Part shown: one piece after another, positions 21,363 to 31,268 of the stretch
Numbering within the stretch: position 1 is the stretch's first letter
Layout: every line of letters begins with the position of its first letter
Assembly: GCA_036250225.1 (NCBI GenBank)
Contig: JAPZLL010000004.1
Coordinates: forward strand, 124,001-188,000
Reading direction: 5' to 3'
From: Cercophora sp. LCS_1
Lineage: Eukaryota > Ascomycota > Sordariomycetes > Sordariales > Lasiosphaeriaceae
DNA length: 64,000 bases
Translations under genes and position numbers: made by a program
The notes under the pieces: model-generated
Database searches by the model: none
What the model was told of the DNA's origin: nothing
The model's input: the letters and a program-made list of their open reading frames with translations, nothing else

Positions 21363-22604
21363 ATGATCATACGAAATTCTGTCGCCCGGCACGGCAAGTC
21401 TTGCAACCCAATTGCCCCAATCCACTCCCAAACTAACCAATTTCTCCCTAGGCCGCAAGGTCGTCGCCTCCCAAAGCACCCAAACATGCCTCCGCACCCT
21501 CTCAACTCGCCCGACCGCTACCGCTCCCATAACCTCAGCCGACATCGAAAACGCAGAGCGCCTCGCCGCCCTTGAAGCCTCCCTCGCATGGGCAAAGCAA
21601 AAAGCAGACGCCGAGGCCCGCAAGAAGGAACTCGCCGCCATCCCGGAAAACTTTCGCACCTTCAAGCGTATCCAGCGCCACACGGCCAGTCTCGGCTCGG
21701 CCCAGGTCCGCCGCCACGACTCGGATCCGTTCAAGAATCCCCCCGACGATGTCACGCTCGAGATGCTGCTCGCCGCGCAGACGCACATGGGTCATAACAA
21801 GTCGCTTTGGAACCCGGCCAACGCACGGTACATTTACGGTGTGCGCGAGGGGATCCACATTATTGGGCTGGAGACGACGGCTGCGCACCTGAGACGAGCG
21901 GCACGGGTGGTGGAGGAGGTGGCCTACGGTGGGGGTGTCATTCTGTTTGTGGGCACGAGAAAGGGGCAGAAGAACATTGTTGTGAAAGCGGCCGAGTTGG
22001 CGGGCGCTTGCCATTTGTTTACAAAGTGGATTCCCGGAGCGATTACGAATCGAGATCAGATCTTGCAAGGGTTGGGGATCCAGATGGTTGATGTTGTGGA
22101 TAAGAAGGTGGATGGGTTCGAGGAGCTTACGGATGGGATGAGGCCGCTTGTGCCGGATTTGGTGGTGTGTTTGAATCCGGTTGAGAATTGGGCGCTGCTG
22201 CATGAGTGTGGTTTTGCAAATGTGCCGACGATTGGGGTTGTGGATACGGATGCTGATCCGAGCTGGGTTACGTATCAGATTCCGGCGAATGATGATAGGT
22301 GAGTTTGAGAGGATCTTTTGGGGGAGGATCATGCTAACGCGGTGGTAGTTTGAGGAGTGTTGGGCTTATTGCTGCGATGCTTGGTCGGGCTGGTCAGCGT
22401 GGCCAGCAGAGGAGGCTCGAGGCTGCGAGGGCGGGTCATCGTACGTGGGAGATCCAGGAGCCGGTGAGGAAGTATGTGCAGCTGGTGAAACAACGGAGTG
22501 AGGAGGAGAAGAGGGTGGCGGACGGAGTGGTGGTTGAGGATGCTAGGGAGAAGTTCTCGCTCAGCGATATCAGGAGCACCTTTGGGTCAACTGATCATCT
22601 TTGA
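21363..22604 (+). CDS. MRP4: Mitochondrial small ribosomal subunit protein uS2m
   Basis: Three exons: 21363-21393, 21452-22298 and 22349-22604 (377 aa). The first exon gives MIIRNSVARH and joins GRKVVASQ through an intron with a GC donor (gcaagt), an ACTAAC branch and a CTAG acceptor. The basic, Ser/Thr-rich N-terminus is a plausible mitochondrial targeting signal. The uS2 domain spans about residues 105-320: THMGHNKSLWNPANARYIYG, LETTAAHLRRA, VGTRKGQKNIV, KWIPGAITNRDQ and PTIGVVDTDADPSWVTYQIPANDDS, the last completed by the second intron. The C-terminal Arg/Glu-rich extension is typical of fungal Mrp4. An alternative unspliced start at 21412 exists but gives a poorer N-terminus. Confidence 0.93.
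21394..21451 (+). other. Predicted GC-AG intron in the uS2m gene
   Basis: This 58-nt intron has the donor gcaagt, the optimal sequence for GC-AG introns, a branch site actaac about 15 nt before the acceptor ctag, and a pyrimidine-rich end. Splicing joins an ATG-initiated targeting peptide in frame. cDNA would settle it. Confidence 0.6.
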
Positions 22605-23445
22605 TCTTCCAGCCTCCTGGTTGCTATGTATTATACGGGCTTGTAGATGCCATGGTAGAAAGATACCTTGTACAATACTTGGACCGACTTGTCAGATTTC
22701 AGTTGTCGTGGATTGCAAGTAGTGCGAGTTCCAGCCACCACCACGTGGAGCCTGGAACCATATGCCCTAGATTTACAGCACAACCACATACGAATATCAG
22801 CATTCAGCATTGTAAGAGGGTCGTTTTACTTCCCCAGACTCCTGGCTGACGACCCGTTGACTGGGGTCCTAACGGTTCGGAATATCCAAAATCCACAAAG
22901 TATGCGGTTTAGCGAGCGCTAACGTGCTTCCCGCGTCGCAGCGCGGCACAGCACCCGGACTCAAAACTTCGCTCTGCGAATTTCCCCTCACCGGCACAAA
23001 TCATCACCACGAACATTTCAGCACAGCTACCAGCACACACGCACCCTGCTCGCCGCGCCCGCATCACGTCACAAGCGCCCATTTCCCGTGATTGGTGGTG
23101 TCATTACCGCTTCTAGGCGCCAGCCGGTGCAGCGACGCCCAAAGAATCCAGGTACAAGCCTTCCCTTGATTCCGTCGTCTGAAGTCGGGGGGCGGTCTGT
23201 CTGCGCCGCTGATCCGGCTCAGGGGCTGCTTGTGGTCGCGGAGCTGCAAGGTGCTGCCATGGACCTTATGGGCCCCGACAGAGAGAGAGAGTGGCGCTGT
23301 CTCGCAGAAAGAGACGGGATAGAATTGAACAGTAGCAATTGCAATAATGGCCATGCTAACGTGTACCACGATTGCAGGAGACCCTGCTCCGTCTCTTTGC
23401 ATTACGGCTGTCAGTGTGGCGCTGACTCCGCCGTGACCCGCCAAG
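22605..23445. other. Intergenic region and SPT10 leader
   Basis: These 841 bp hold the uS2m 3' flank, then a C-rich promoter-like segment around 22920-23100 with a CRE-like cacgtcac at about 23065 and an inverted CCAAT (attggtgg) near 23091. A short GA repeat is at about 23280. No protein gene supported. Confidence 0.4.
23152..23377 (+). other. Possible 5'UTR intron of SPT10
   Basis: A good donor (gtacaag), a branch-like gctaac about 20 nt before the acceptor, and ttgcag define a 226-nt candidate intron ending 68 nt before the SPT10 ATG. It removes several ATGs from the leader, which favours it. Inferred from splice signals only. Confidence 0.4.
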
Positions 23446-25245
23446 ATGCCGGCCATGCTGAACGACCCAGAGGCGCCGACCATTTACCGCGTCTCCGGAG
23501 AGCCGCCGTTCCCGGACCCGGCCCATCCGTCACTCCCGACAGACATCACGCCGCACCATGTAACGCTCCGGGACCGGCAGACGGTGGCGACCGTCATCCC
23601 GTATGCGTCGCGCCACACGGTGCCGCAGTCGTTGCTGCAATACCTCAGCGACCAGCTCAACAAGGAAATCGAGGGCGGCGACACGTACCCCTTCACCGAC
23701 ACCATGACGGCCGACAAGTTCGCCACGTACTGGTTCCAGAACTTTGGCGGCATCATGGTGCTGGGCCACATTGAGCGGGCCGAGGACATTGGTGACAACA
23801 AGGACTGGTCCAAGGAGTGCCTCGGCGCCTTTTACATCAAGCCCAACTACCCGGGCCGCAGCAGCCACGTGTGCAATGCCGGCTTCATCGTCACTGACGC
23901 CTCGCGCAACCGTGGTGTCGGCCGACTGATGGGCGAGATGTACCTGGAGTGGGCACCCAGACTCGGCTACACATACTCGGTCTTCAATCTTGTCTACGAA
24001 ACCAACGTGGCGTCGTGCAAGATCTGGGACGCGCTTGGGTTTAAGCGCATCGGCCGCGTCAAGGGCGCCGGAGCCCTCAAGAGCCACCCGGACCGGCTGG
24101 TGGACGCCATCATCTTCGGGCGGGACCTGGGCAACGCGGCAGGCGGCGCGGGCAACGAGGAACTTGTGAGTGAAGAACGTTTCGACAAAATCAAGTTCTA
24201 TCTCAAGTACGGCCACTATCCGAACGGGGCTGACCGCGCCGAGAAAAGCAGGCTGCGTAGCGCCGCCATGCACTATAAGCTGCTCGAGGGCGACATCCTC
24301 ATGCTCAAGGACAAAGAAGTCATCTCGGACCCGCAGCGCCAGTACGAGATCGCCCGCAAGGTGCACAACCAGAGCCATGCCGGCATCAACAAGTCGACCG
24401 CCACCATCGCAGAGCAGTATCACTGGAGCCGCATCAAAGAAACCGTGTCAGATGTAATCAGAAACTGTCACGAATGCAAAGAACTCGGCAAAGCCTCTGC
24501 CTCCTCCTCATCCACCACCCAAATTCCCATCACCACAAACACAAACAACACCGCCAGCACGAGCACGAGCACAAAACGTCCCCATCCAGACACCCTCGCA
24601 GGTGCACCCACCTCCAAGCGCGCATCCCCATCCCCTCTCATCCTGACTGACAACCCCGCTTCCACAACCAAGCCAAACCCCTCTGCCCTCCCCGACCCCA
24701 CAACACACCCGTTCCCCCTCACCTTCCCCGTGGTCGAAGACCTCCCGCCAACCACACAACCCCTCCCTCCACACATGCTCCACCACCACGTCGCCCTGCC
24801 TCCCCCGGTGACAGTCTACCAGCCCATCGACCCGCAAATCATCAGCCAACCGCCCGGCCCCGGCGACCACCACCACCACCACAGCCACAACCTGCCACCG
24901 CTGCCTCCTCACAGTCTGCACCACCACCACTACGCGTTTAACCAGCATCATCACCACGGACACCACCATCACGACGACGACGCAAATACTTTCCAGGCGT
25001 TGCTCAACGCGGCGGATGACGATGTGACAAGGCAGGAGGCCGAAGACCAAGCGGAACGGGAGGCGGTGGATCGGGACATGGAGATGTTGATTGAAGAGCC
25101 GCAGGATGATGAGGAGCAGGGCGGCGGGCGGATCGACCGGGGGGCTGGCAAGATGGATGTTAGCCACTTGTTGTCTGGGGGTGATGATGATGAAGTCAAG
25201 GGTGGTGGGAGAGGGGTGTACGATGTTGGTGGATACGAGGGGTGA
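23446..25245 (+). CDS. SPT10: Spt10-like: GNAT acetyltransferase fused to integrase-type HHCC zinc finger
   Basis: A single exon of 599 codons with the ATG in good context (gccaagATG). The N-terminal GNAT domain (about residues 80-235) has the acetyl-CoA motif RNRGVGRLMG (about 154-163) and YETNVASCKIWDALGFKRIG. At about 305-346 an H2C2 zinc-binding module (VHNQSH...NCHECKEL) resembles the N-terminal domain of retroviral and retrotransposon integrases. This combination is the hallmark of Spt10, the yeast activator of histone genes, whose zinc finger is known to resemble foamy virus integrase. The C-terminal 240 residues are low complexity: Pro/Thr-rich, a His-rich tract (about 470-510), then an acidic region. 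Role inferred: promoter-binding histone-gene regulator. Acetyltransferase activity of Spt10 itself has been hard to show. Confidence 0.87.
   Translation: MPAMLNDPEAPTIYRVSGEPPFPDPAHPSLPTDITPHHVTLRDRQTVATVIPYASRHTVPQSLLQYLSDQLNKEIEGGDTYPFTDTMTADKFATYWFQNFGGIMVLGHIERAEDIGDNKDWSKECLGAFYIKPNYPGRSSHVCNAGFIVTDASRNRGVGRLMGEMYLEWAPRLGYTYSVFNLVYETNVASCKIWDALGFKRIGRVKGAGALKSHPDRLVDAIIFGRDLGNAAGGAGNEELVSEERFDKIKFYLKYGHYPNGADRAEKSRLRSAAMHYKLLEGDILMLKDKEVISDPQRQYEIARKVHNQSHAGINKSTATIAEQYHWSRIKETVSDVIRNCHECKELGKASASSSSTTQIPITTNTNNTASTSTSTKRPHPDTLAGAPTSKRASPSPLILTDNPASTTKPNPSALPDPTTHPFPLTFPVVEDLPPTTQPLPPHMLHHHVALPPPVTVYQPIDPQIISQPPGPGDHHHHHSHNLPPLPPHSLHHHHYAFNQHHHHGHHHHDDDANTFQALLNAADDDVTRQEAEDQAEREAVDRDMEMLIEEPQDDEEQGGGRIDRGAGKMDVSHLLSGGDDDEVKGGGRGVYDVGGYEG
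24865..24975 (+). repeat. His-rich low-complexity coding tract in SPT10
   Basis: CAC/CAT codons encode clusters such as HHHHH, HHHH and HHHHGHHHH across about 37 codons. The tract is not a perfect repeat but is prone to length change. It may bind metal or simply be disordered. Confidence 0.7.
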
Positions 25246-25474
25246 TCGAGGGGATGGCTGGGCGTTTGTAAGATGGGTAGGATGGGATATCGTTAGGGAA
25301 AATTAATAGAATGGGATGAAATAGATAGTATAATCATGAATAAGTGGGGGTGGAAAGGACGAGGTACGTGTTGTAGTTGATTACGCTGTTTCCACAAATG
25401 TATAGGTAGACTTGGACAAAATGCTGTTCAGCAGCTTTTATCATTTATCGGGTTCATCTACATTTCTACCGCGT

Positions 25475-27321
25475 TCACCGTCTGGGCATGCCCCGGCCAC
25501 GTCCCCTGAGCGCTCTCTGCGCGGCTCCAGGGGGCAGAGCCTTACCCGGTGCTTGGGGCGCTTGGCTTGCCTCGTTGCGGATTGTCTCGTCCACACCAAG
25601 GATCAGGCACGCCGCCTCGGTGGCCGCTTGGAGAGCGTTGACTTTTACCAACGCCGGCTCCCAGACGAAGCGCTCCATCATGTCGGTGACGCCCTCGTTC
25701 TGGAAGTCCACACCAGCCCACACGCTGCCCCGTCTGTGCTCGACACGCAGCCTGTTGAGGATATCCGTCGCGTCGAAGCCGGCGTTGTCACACAACTGCC
25801 GAGGAATGATCTCGAGAGCCTTGGCAAAGCTCTTGATAATGGCCTGCTGCTTGTGGGGAACGTCGCGATCCGCAAAGCGGTGCAGGTAAGCCGACACCTC
25901 CATCTCGACAGCGCCACCACCCCCGACAATTGTGCGGTTGCGGATGGCGCGCTTAACGATCATGATGGCGTCGTGAAGGGAGCGCTCCACTTCGGCGATG
26001 AACTGCTCGGCGCCGCCACGGAGGACGAGCGTGCACGTCTTTGCCTCGGGGCAGTCCTCGAAGAAGTTGAAGCGCTCACCACCAATCTGGCGCTCGTCGA
26101 AGGAGCCGCAGACACCAAGGTGCTCGGGGCGGATATCGGAGCAGGTGCTCTGGATGGTTGCGCCTGTTGCTTGGACAACACGCTCCATGTCGTCCGAGGA
26201 AACACGACCGGCGCAGAAGACGTCGCGGTCGGCAAAGAACTGGGTTGCGAGATCGCCAATGGGGAGCTTGGAAAGGACAACCTTGGCGCCTGTTGCGTGG
26301 ATGGCCTCGAGCTTCTTGAAGATGATCTGCCACTCGGCGTCGACGATGGCCTGGTACTCCGAGACCTGCTCGACGCGCACCTCGGCGTTGTCCTTCTCGG
26401 CCTTGAGCTCGAGCTCAACGTTGAGGCAGACAATCTTGGGCTTCGTGAAGGACTTGGGCTGCTGCTCGAAACCGGCGTACGAGAAGGTCTTCTTGAATGC
26501 GACGCCGTTGACAAAGAGGGAGTCGGTGAGGGATCCGCCGGGGATCTTCTTGATGCCTATTAACTTTTCGTTGAGGTCTTCTTGGTCGAGCGAGAGGACG
26601 GCGTCGACAACCACTAGCATTCGTTAGGATATGTTGGCATAGCGTTGTGTATGGACCTACTCTTGGTAAAGAACTCGGTATTCCGCTTGATCAGCTTGCT
26701 GGTCATGGCGGTCGCCGCCAGCTTGCTGAGCGTTTCCCTCCTGTTTGCCTCGTTTGTGCTGATGGCGATCTCCTTAATCTTGTTGACAGCCATGGTCGAC
26801 GCTCTCCTCAAGCCCTTGATGATAATCTGGGAGCTCACGCCCTGCTCGACATGCTCCTTGATCTCCTTCAGAATCTCGCCGGCCAGCACCACTACCGATG
26901 TTGTGCCGTCACCGACCTCAGCATCTTGTGATCGGGCAATATCGACGAGAATGCGCGCAGCAGGGTGGACAATATCTAGGAGCTTTGGGGTGTAAGCGCA
27001 TGTCTGCAGGAGCCAGGGCGTGGTTGTGGGACGAGCGCACCTTCATGACGGTAGCTCCGTCGTTGGTGATGGTCTGCTTGCCATTTTCGTCCACCATCAA
27101 CAAATCCCCGCCATAGGGACCCAAAGTTGACTTAATCGTTGCCTGCACGGCTAGACATGCGTTGATGTTGGAGATGATCTGGCCCTTGCCCTGGGAGGCG
27201 TCGGTTCCTGTAGGGGGTGGAGGGTCAGTTCCGTGGCGCAGAGCAGCAGCGAAAGGAGGGGGAGGGGCTACTGACCCTCTTTCAGGACGATAATCGTCGG
27301 TGTCTGGCCTCCGAAAGACAT
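25475..27321 (-). CDS. CCT7: T-complex protein 1 subunit eta (CCT7), cytosolic chaperonin
   Basis: Four exons on the minus strand: 27276-27321, 27041-27207, 26661-26982 and 25475-26613 (557 aa, near the yeast length of 550). It starts MSFGGQTPTIIVLKEG, the usual Cct7 N-terminus. ATP-site motifs include TLGPYGGDLLM, NDGATVMK and GDGTTSVVVLAGE (about residues 90-103), and VGGGGAVEME in the C-terminal equatorial part. The subunit forms part of the TRiC ring that folds actin, tubulin and WD proteins. The second intron (26983-27040) has a weak donor, GTGCGC, and acceptor CAAAG, but both joints restore conserved sequence. The C-terminus ends in Arg/Gly residues. Confidence 0.97.
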
Positions 27322-27812
27322 TTTTACGGAGGGCAAACGGCTTGTAGTTTGACCTGAAGCTGCAGCAGTTCTCGAGCAACGGGGACGGGGTGCAGGGTCT
27401 GGTGTGGCAGCGGCGGCGGACAAATCGTCATAAAACGGGGGGGGGCGGTCGGCTTGGAAGCTCCCAAAAAAATATTGAAGCCTTCGCACTGCCAGGCAGA
27501 GCTCCAAGCCCGGTCGCGCCCGTGCGCGGTGCCCCACGTGAGGGATCAGCTGACACCCCTTGGCAGCACCACAACTTTATTTCGACTCGGAACAAGGGAC
27601 AACGGCGTGATGGCATCGTTCATCTTGGACGTTTCAACACCTCACATTCGCAACCCGGTTACCAGCAACAGCGCAATAAGACGCGATATTATCTTCAGGA
27701 TCGAGGGAATACATACTCGACATCATAATCCCAATTAAACACGCTTGAGAAGAAGAATATTATCATCTAATTACATGAAGACTCCCCACCGAAACGATGC
27801 ATCCATCGTTGC
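27322..27812. other. CCT7 promoter / 3' flank of secreted-protein gene
   Basis: These 491 bp lie upstream of CCT7 and downstream of the next minus-strand gene. A run of nine G at 27437-27445 and a palindromic cacgtg at about 27535 are visible. No ORF of note. Confidence 0.4.
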
Positions 27813-29612
27813 CTAATTTCCATCATCAATGGGCGGATTGCATGTCGAATCGGTAGTGACATAGTGGACCGAAGCGTGGATGATCAGATACGCCTGTGAG
27901 CTGCCAGTGCACGTTGGGTACGGGTACACGACCGGGTTTGAATACTCGTCAACATAGGGCAGAGCGCCGCTATTATACGTGTACTGGCCCGGCCCGCAGT
28001 GGTCGATGGACAGGCATGCAAAGTCGATGTGGACTACGCTGACGACGTACGGATTGTCGAGATTCAGGGACACGGTCACGCCACCTTGAGCAGTCGCTTC
28101 CGCCGTCCAGGTACCAACATTTGTTGCCGCATTAAGGTTGTTATTGCCCGCCCCGGCGTACAGGATCCCCTCGATGCGGCTTTGAAGGTCGGACAGGGTC
28201 GGGATCAAGTACCATCCCCATCGGTTCTGGCAGTTGTTGGGAGGCTGTGTATTTAACGGAAAGGACCTGGTGGGTCCATTGGGCGTATCCGGTTCTTGAT
28301 AACCGAAGGCCGTTCCAAGACCGCATGTCCTGGATGGAAGAGGCGGGCTGGTGCTGGAGGGAACGGCTGAGGATGATGGGGGCACCGTTGAAGAGGGAGG
28401 TGCCGAAGAAGAGGGAGGTGCCGAGGAAGAAGGAGGAGCTGAGGATGATGGAGGAGCAGACGACGACGGAGGTGCCGAGGAAGATGGAGGTGCCGAAGAA
28501 GAGGGGGGTGCCGAAGAAGGAGGTGCCGAGGAAGAAGGAGGAGCTGAGGATGATGGAGGAGCAGACGACGACGGAGGTGCCGAGGAAGATGGAGGTGCCG
28601 AGGAAGAAGGAGGTGCTGAGGATGATGGAGGTGCTGAGGATGATGGAGGAGCAGACGACGACGGAGGTGCCGAAGAGGAAGGAGGAGCTGAAGAAGACGG
28701 TGGAGCCGAAGAAGAGGGAGGAGCTGAGGATGACGGAGGTGCTGAGGATGATGGAGGAGCAGACGACGATGGGGGCGCCGACGAAGAAGCCGGAACCGAA
28801 GAGGACACCGAAGAGGGTGGCGCTGACGACGAGACACCCGAGGATACCGACGACGACGGGGCACTCGAGGAAACGGTTGAGGATGCCGCAGTTGATGACG
28901 CTGAAATCGTTGACGAAGCACAAGGCTCGCTCTCGCACGGCGTGCAGATGTAGATGATATTGACGAACGGGTCGGTCTCGTCCCACTCCTTGCAGCTCTG
29001 GGTCTTGCATGACCGTTTGGTGCAAGGATACTGGTTCTGGAACTTGATCGGCGGCCCAAACGGCGGAGGACCCTTGGGAAAGACCTTGCCGGAGAAGGTG
29101 AACAAGAAGCTCAGAGCAGGCCCATTGCCTCTCGGGCACATGCCAGCCAGCAACTCCTCGACGTCCTCGGAGGAGCTGCCTAGAATCTCGTCGAACCCAA
29201 GCTTGCATGTATGAGTGTTGTTGACGCCCTGCACGCAGTTGATGGTTCCAGAAGGGCCACCCTTGGGCAACTGCCACCCGACCGTCGCATTCTTGGTGTA
29301 GAAGCCAGTGAACGGGGCAAAGTTGAAGACAAGGTCCGTGTCGATGAAGTCCAGGCAGACGGTCGAGACAGCAAGCGGATCCGTGTGGTCGTCGCCGATG
29401 TAGATCTCCGGGCAGGGCTCCCGCCGTCTCTCGATCGGCAGCCGAAAGGTGTGCTTATTCGGAACCGGAACCCCAGCGAGGGAGCAACTCTCCTTGCAGA
29501 CGTTGTAGTCGCATTCGGCGTGACCCTCATCGCGCTTGATGCGTCTGGGCCCGCCAGCCGATGCCAGGCCCCAGCAGCCAGCAAGGACCGCCGCGCAGCT
29601 CGAGAACTTCAT
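27813..29612 (-). CDS. Secreted protein with long Ser/Ala/Pro tandem repeat
   Basis: A single exon of 599 codons. I chose the ATG at 29612 because a signal peptide follows (MKFSSCAAVLAGCWGLASA) with a Kex2-type RRIKR site just after it. Domain order: a Cys-rich N-terminal domain (about residues 25-220, many Cys pairs, N-glycosylation motifs NAT and NNT), a Ser/Thr linker, about twenty SSSAPP hexapeptides (about 265-415), and a C-terminal globular domain of about 170 residues with six Cys (GFQEP-like start, WGWYL, SIDHCGPGQYTY). I do not recognise either end domain. The repeat is probably O-mannosylated and extended, as in fungal wall proteins. No GPI signal or transmembrane helix at the C-terminus, so it is likely released or wall-bound. 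Confidence 0.82.
   Translation of the reverse strand: MKFSSCAAVLAGCWGLASAGGPRRIKRDEGHAECDYNVCKESCSLAGVPVPNKHTFRLPIERRREPCPEIYIGDDHTDPLAVSTVCLDFIDTDLVFNFAPFTGFYTKNATVGWQLPKGGPSGTINCVQGVNNTHTCKLGFDEILGSSSEDVEELLAGMCPRGNGPALSFLFTFSGKVFPKGPPPFGPPIKFQNQYPCTKRSCKTQSCKEWDETDPFVNIIYICTPCESEPCASSTISASSTAASSTVSSSAPSSSVSSGVSSSAPPSSVSSSVPASSSAPPSSSAPPSSSAPPSSSAPPSSSAPPSSSAPPSSSAPPSSSAPPSSSAPPSSSAPPSSSAPPSSSAPPSSSAPPSSSAPPSSSAPPSSAPPSSSAPPSSSAPPSSSAPPSSSAPPSSSAPPSSSAPPSSTVPPSSSAVPSSTSPPLPSRTCGLGTAFGYQEPDTPNGPTRSFPLNTQPPNNCQNRWGWYLIPTLSDLQSRIEGILYAGAGNNNLNAATNVGTWTAEATAQGGVTVSLNLDNPYVVSVVHIDFACLSIDHCGPGQYTYNSGALPYVDEYSNPVVYPYPTCTGSSQAYLIIHASVHYVTTDSTCNPPIDDGN
28381..28800. repeat. Minisatellite of 18-bp units coding SSSAPP
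   Basis: Tandem 18-bp units (consensus on the plus strand ggtgccgaagaagaggga) are in register with the minus-strand CDS. Larger blocks of about six units recur, for example from about 28461 and 28567, so the array grew partly by block duplication. One unit has lost a Ser codon. All changes keep the frame. The plus strand is also open through the array, encoding acidic EEGGA/DDGGA repeats, which is a by-product. Confidence 0.85.
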
Positions 29613-30887
29613 CCTGTCGCAGCGAACGAATGTCGATGGTCGGAACCGCAACAACCAAGGATCAAGATCGGGGAGGCGAGCTTGGAACAGATCGGCACCA
29701 TCGTCTCGGCGTGGGAGAATGCAACCCCCCTTTAACCTAAAAAAACAATCCCCGTACAGATCACTCGCGGCATCGTCCTGCAAACCCCCAAGAACGGAAG
29801 CCTGTGAAGATACGCGCTCTGGTGCGCGATGTTAGTGTTCCTGGAGCGCCAAGCCAATTAAAACCTCGGGGCCCTCGACTCGGGGCCCACGGCGTGGCGT
29901 GCGGCTGGAAGGGTGGTAATTTGTATTGGGTAGCTTTGGGAATAGCGTCACCCAAAATTGCGGGAAGGCGCAACGAGAATCAGGGGTAAGGGGCTCAGAT
30001 GCCTCCACGGCCAGGACACGGACCAGGTCATACCTTTATCGCGAGCCAAGGTTTCCGCGGGCAGCTGGGAGGGCAACGACTGCGGAGTGCCCCACGTGCA
30101 AGACGGCTGAAGGGTCGAATTGGACTCCAACGACGCAATCATTCCCACGTGCGCGTTCGCAATTTTTCTTCGCATCAACTGCCTCCTTGCTATAGCGCAG
30201 GAGCGCGAGCTCGGTCTTCGGCATGCTATCAGACAGTGGTCGGGATACAGGAATCCGGAGCGGAAGCAATCGAAGGATCACAAAGGAATTTTCGTTCCTG
30301 GCGCGAGACCGCGAATGGTTAGGATGCCCTCTAGCGCATCGCCAATCGACATCCCGGGTTCGGGGACGGTTACCACTCGAAACTTGTCCTGAGCCCGGCT
30401 TCACCGCGCACTTGACAGTTGGATCCGCCAGACACTGGGAATGGTTCGAATTGGCCCAGCCAAGAACCGTGACCTATGTTACTATAGCCACTCATCAGCA
30501 TCGGATCTGGTTGCCCCTAATTGTATTTGTCGATCGCTTCAATCCTCGGCTGAGACACCGGCAGAGGACCCCGACGCCCCGAGCTTGGTTCAAGTCTCCG
30601 CCGTAGTCAGCATGACTTCCCCAATCTACAAGTATGGTTCTATCAAATCAAGAAGGGAATAGCACGTCGTTGCAATGCTTTGGGGTGTGGAATTATTTCG
30701 TCATGGGCGACATCATCGAGTCAAGGTGATGTCAATCGGGCCTTGGCACGTCACATCACCGTTTATATACCACATCCGTTCCAACCGATATTATCGTTTC
30801 TTGGTATCCTCAGTGACGAGCCGTTTTTTGCACGTCCCATCGAACCTTTGACAGCAAAAGGAACTAACGTGAACGACCTCCCGAATC
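29613..30887. other. Intergenic region, 1.3 kb
   Basis: Between divergent genes. No ORF with coding bias. A repeated motif cccacgtg(c) occurs near 30091 and 30147. The TATA element of the next gene is listed separately. Confidence 0.4.
30764..30769 (+). promoter_or_regulatory. TATA box of the small two-exon gene
   Basis: tatata lies 119 bp before the ATG at 30888, with a CRE-like cacgtcac at 30748-30755 just upstream. TATA-containing promoters in fungi are often those of inducible or stress genes. Inferred from position. Confidence 0.45.
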
Positions 30888-31268
30888 ATGTCTGACCCTC
30901 ATCCCCAAGGCGGAGACCTCTTCGACATGGCCAAGGACGGCACCAAAGGTACATGATGCAATGCATATTCTTTCAGACCGCGCAGTCTGACCAGCGCAGT
31001 CCCGCCCGATGCAGCGAAGCCAAACATAATCCCATCCATCGCAAGACCTGATCAGCTTGGCGAGCCAGCAGGCGACCTGGGCGCATCAAATCGGAATCAA
31101 CTGGCCGAGAACGCCCTTGGGGCGACGGGGATGCCTGAGATAGTGAGTGCATCTGGAGGCCAGCTGCCTGAGGACGTCGGAACAAAGTATAGCAGAGGTG
31201 GAGGAAAGGACCGTCAAGAGAAGCATCGCACGCCGCATAGCGGTCGTAACCAGCCTACTCATGGCTGA
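30888..31268 (+). CDS. Small hydrophilic protein of unknown function, two exons
   Basis: Exons 30888-30948 and 31000-31268 (109 aa), joined by a 51-nt intron (GTACAT donor, GCGCAG acceptor; weak branch). The frame closes exactly: the first exon encodes MSDPHPQGGDLFDMAKDGTK, and the second continues VPPDAAKPNIIPSIARPD. The protein is polar and Gly/Asp/Lys-rich, with no Cys, signal peptide or hydrophobic helix. Repeated short patterns (PxQLGEPAGDLGASNRNQL, GATGMPEIVSASGG) recall small stress or LEA-like fungal proteins, but I recognise no family. A TATA box sits upstream. Each exon alone is too short to notice, so automated annotation could miss it. The weak intron consensus is the main doubt. 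Confidence 0.55.

Noticed and set aside
21412..22302. Unspliced start for uS2m at 21412
   Set aside because: It begins inside the predicted GC-AG intron and gives a less convincing N-terminus, though it is not fully excluded.
25412..26563. Plus-strand ORF of 383 codons
   Set aside because: Antisense shadow of the CCT7 last exon, which is unambiguous.
28381..28800. CRISPR-like direct repeats
   Set aside because: Units are contiguous with no spacers, in frame with a secreted protein, and the organism is eukaryotic.
28247..28957. Plus-strand acidic or Met/Lys-rich repeat ORFs
   Set aside because: By-products of the 18-bp repeat, which keeps several frames open; only the minus frame has a signal peptide and flanking domains.
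30436..30470. Second tRNA-like TTCGAAT motif
   Set aside because: No pairing for the T stem or acceptor stem.
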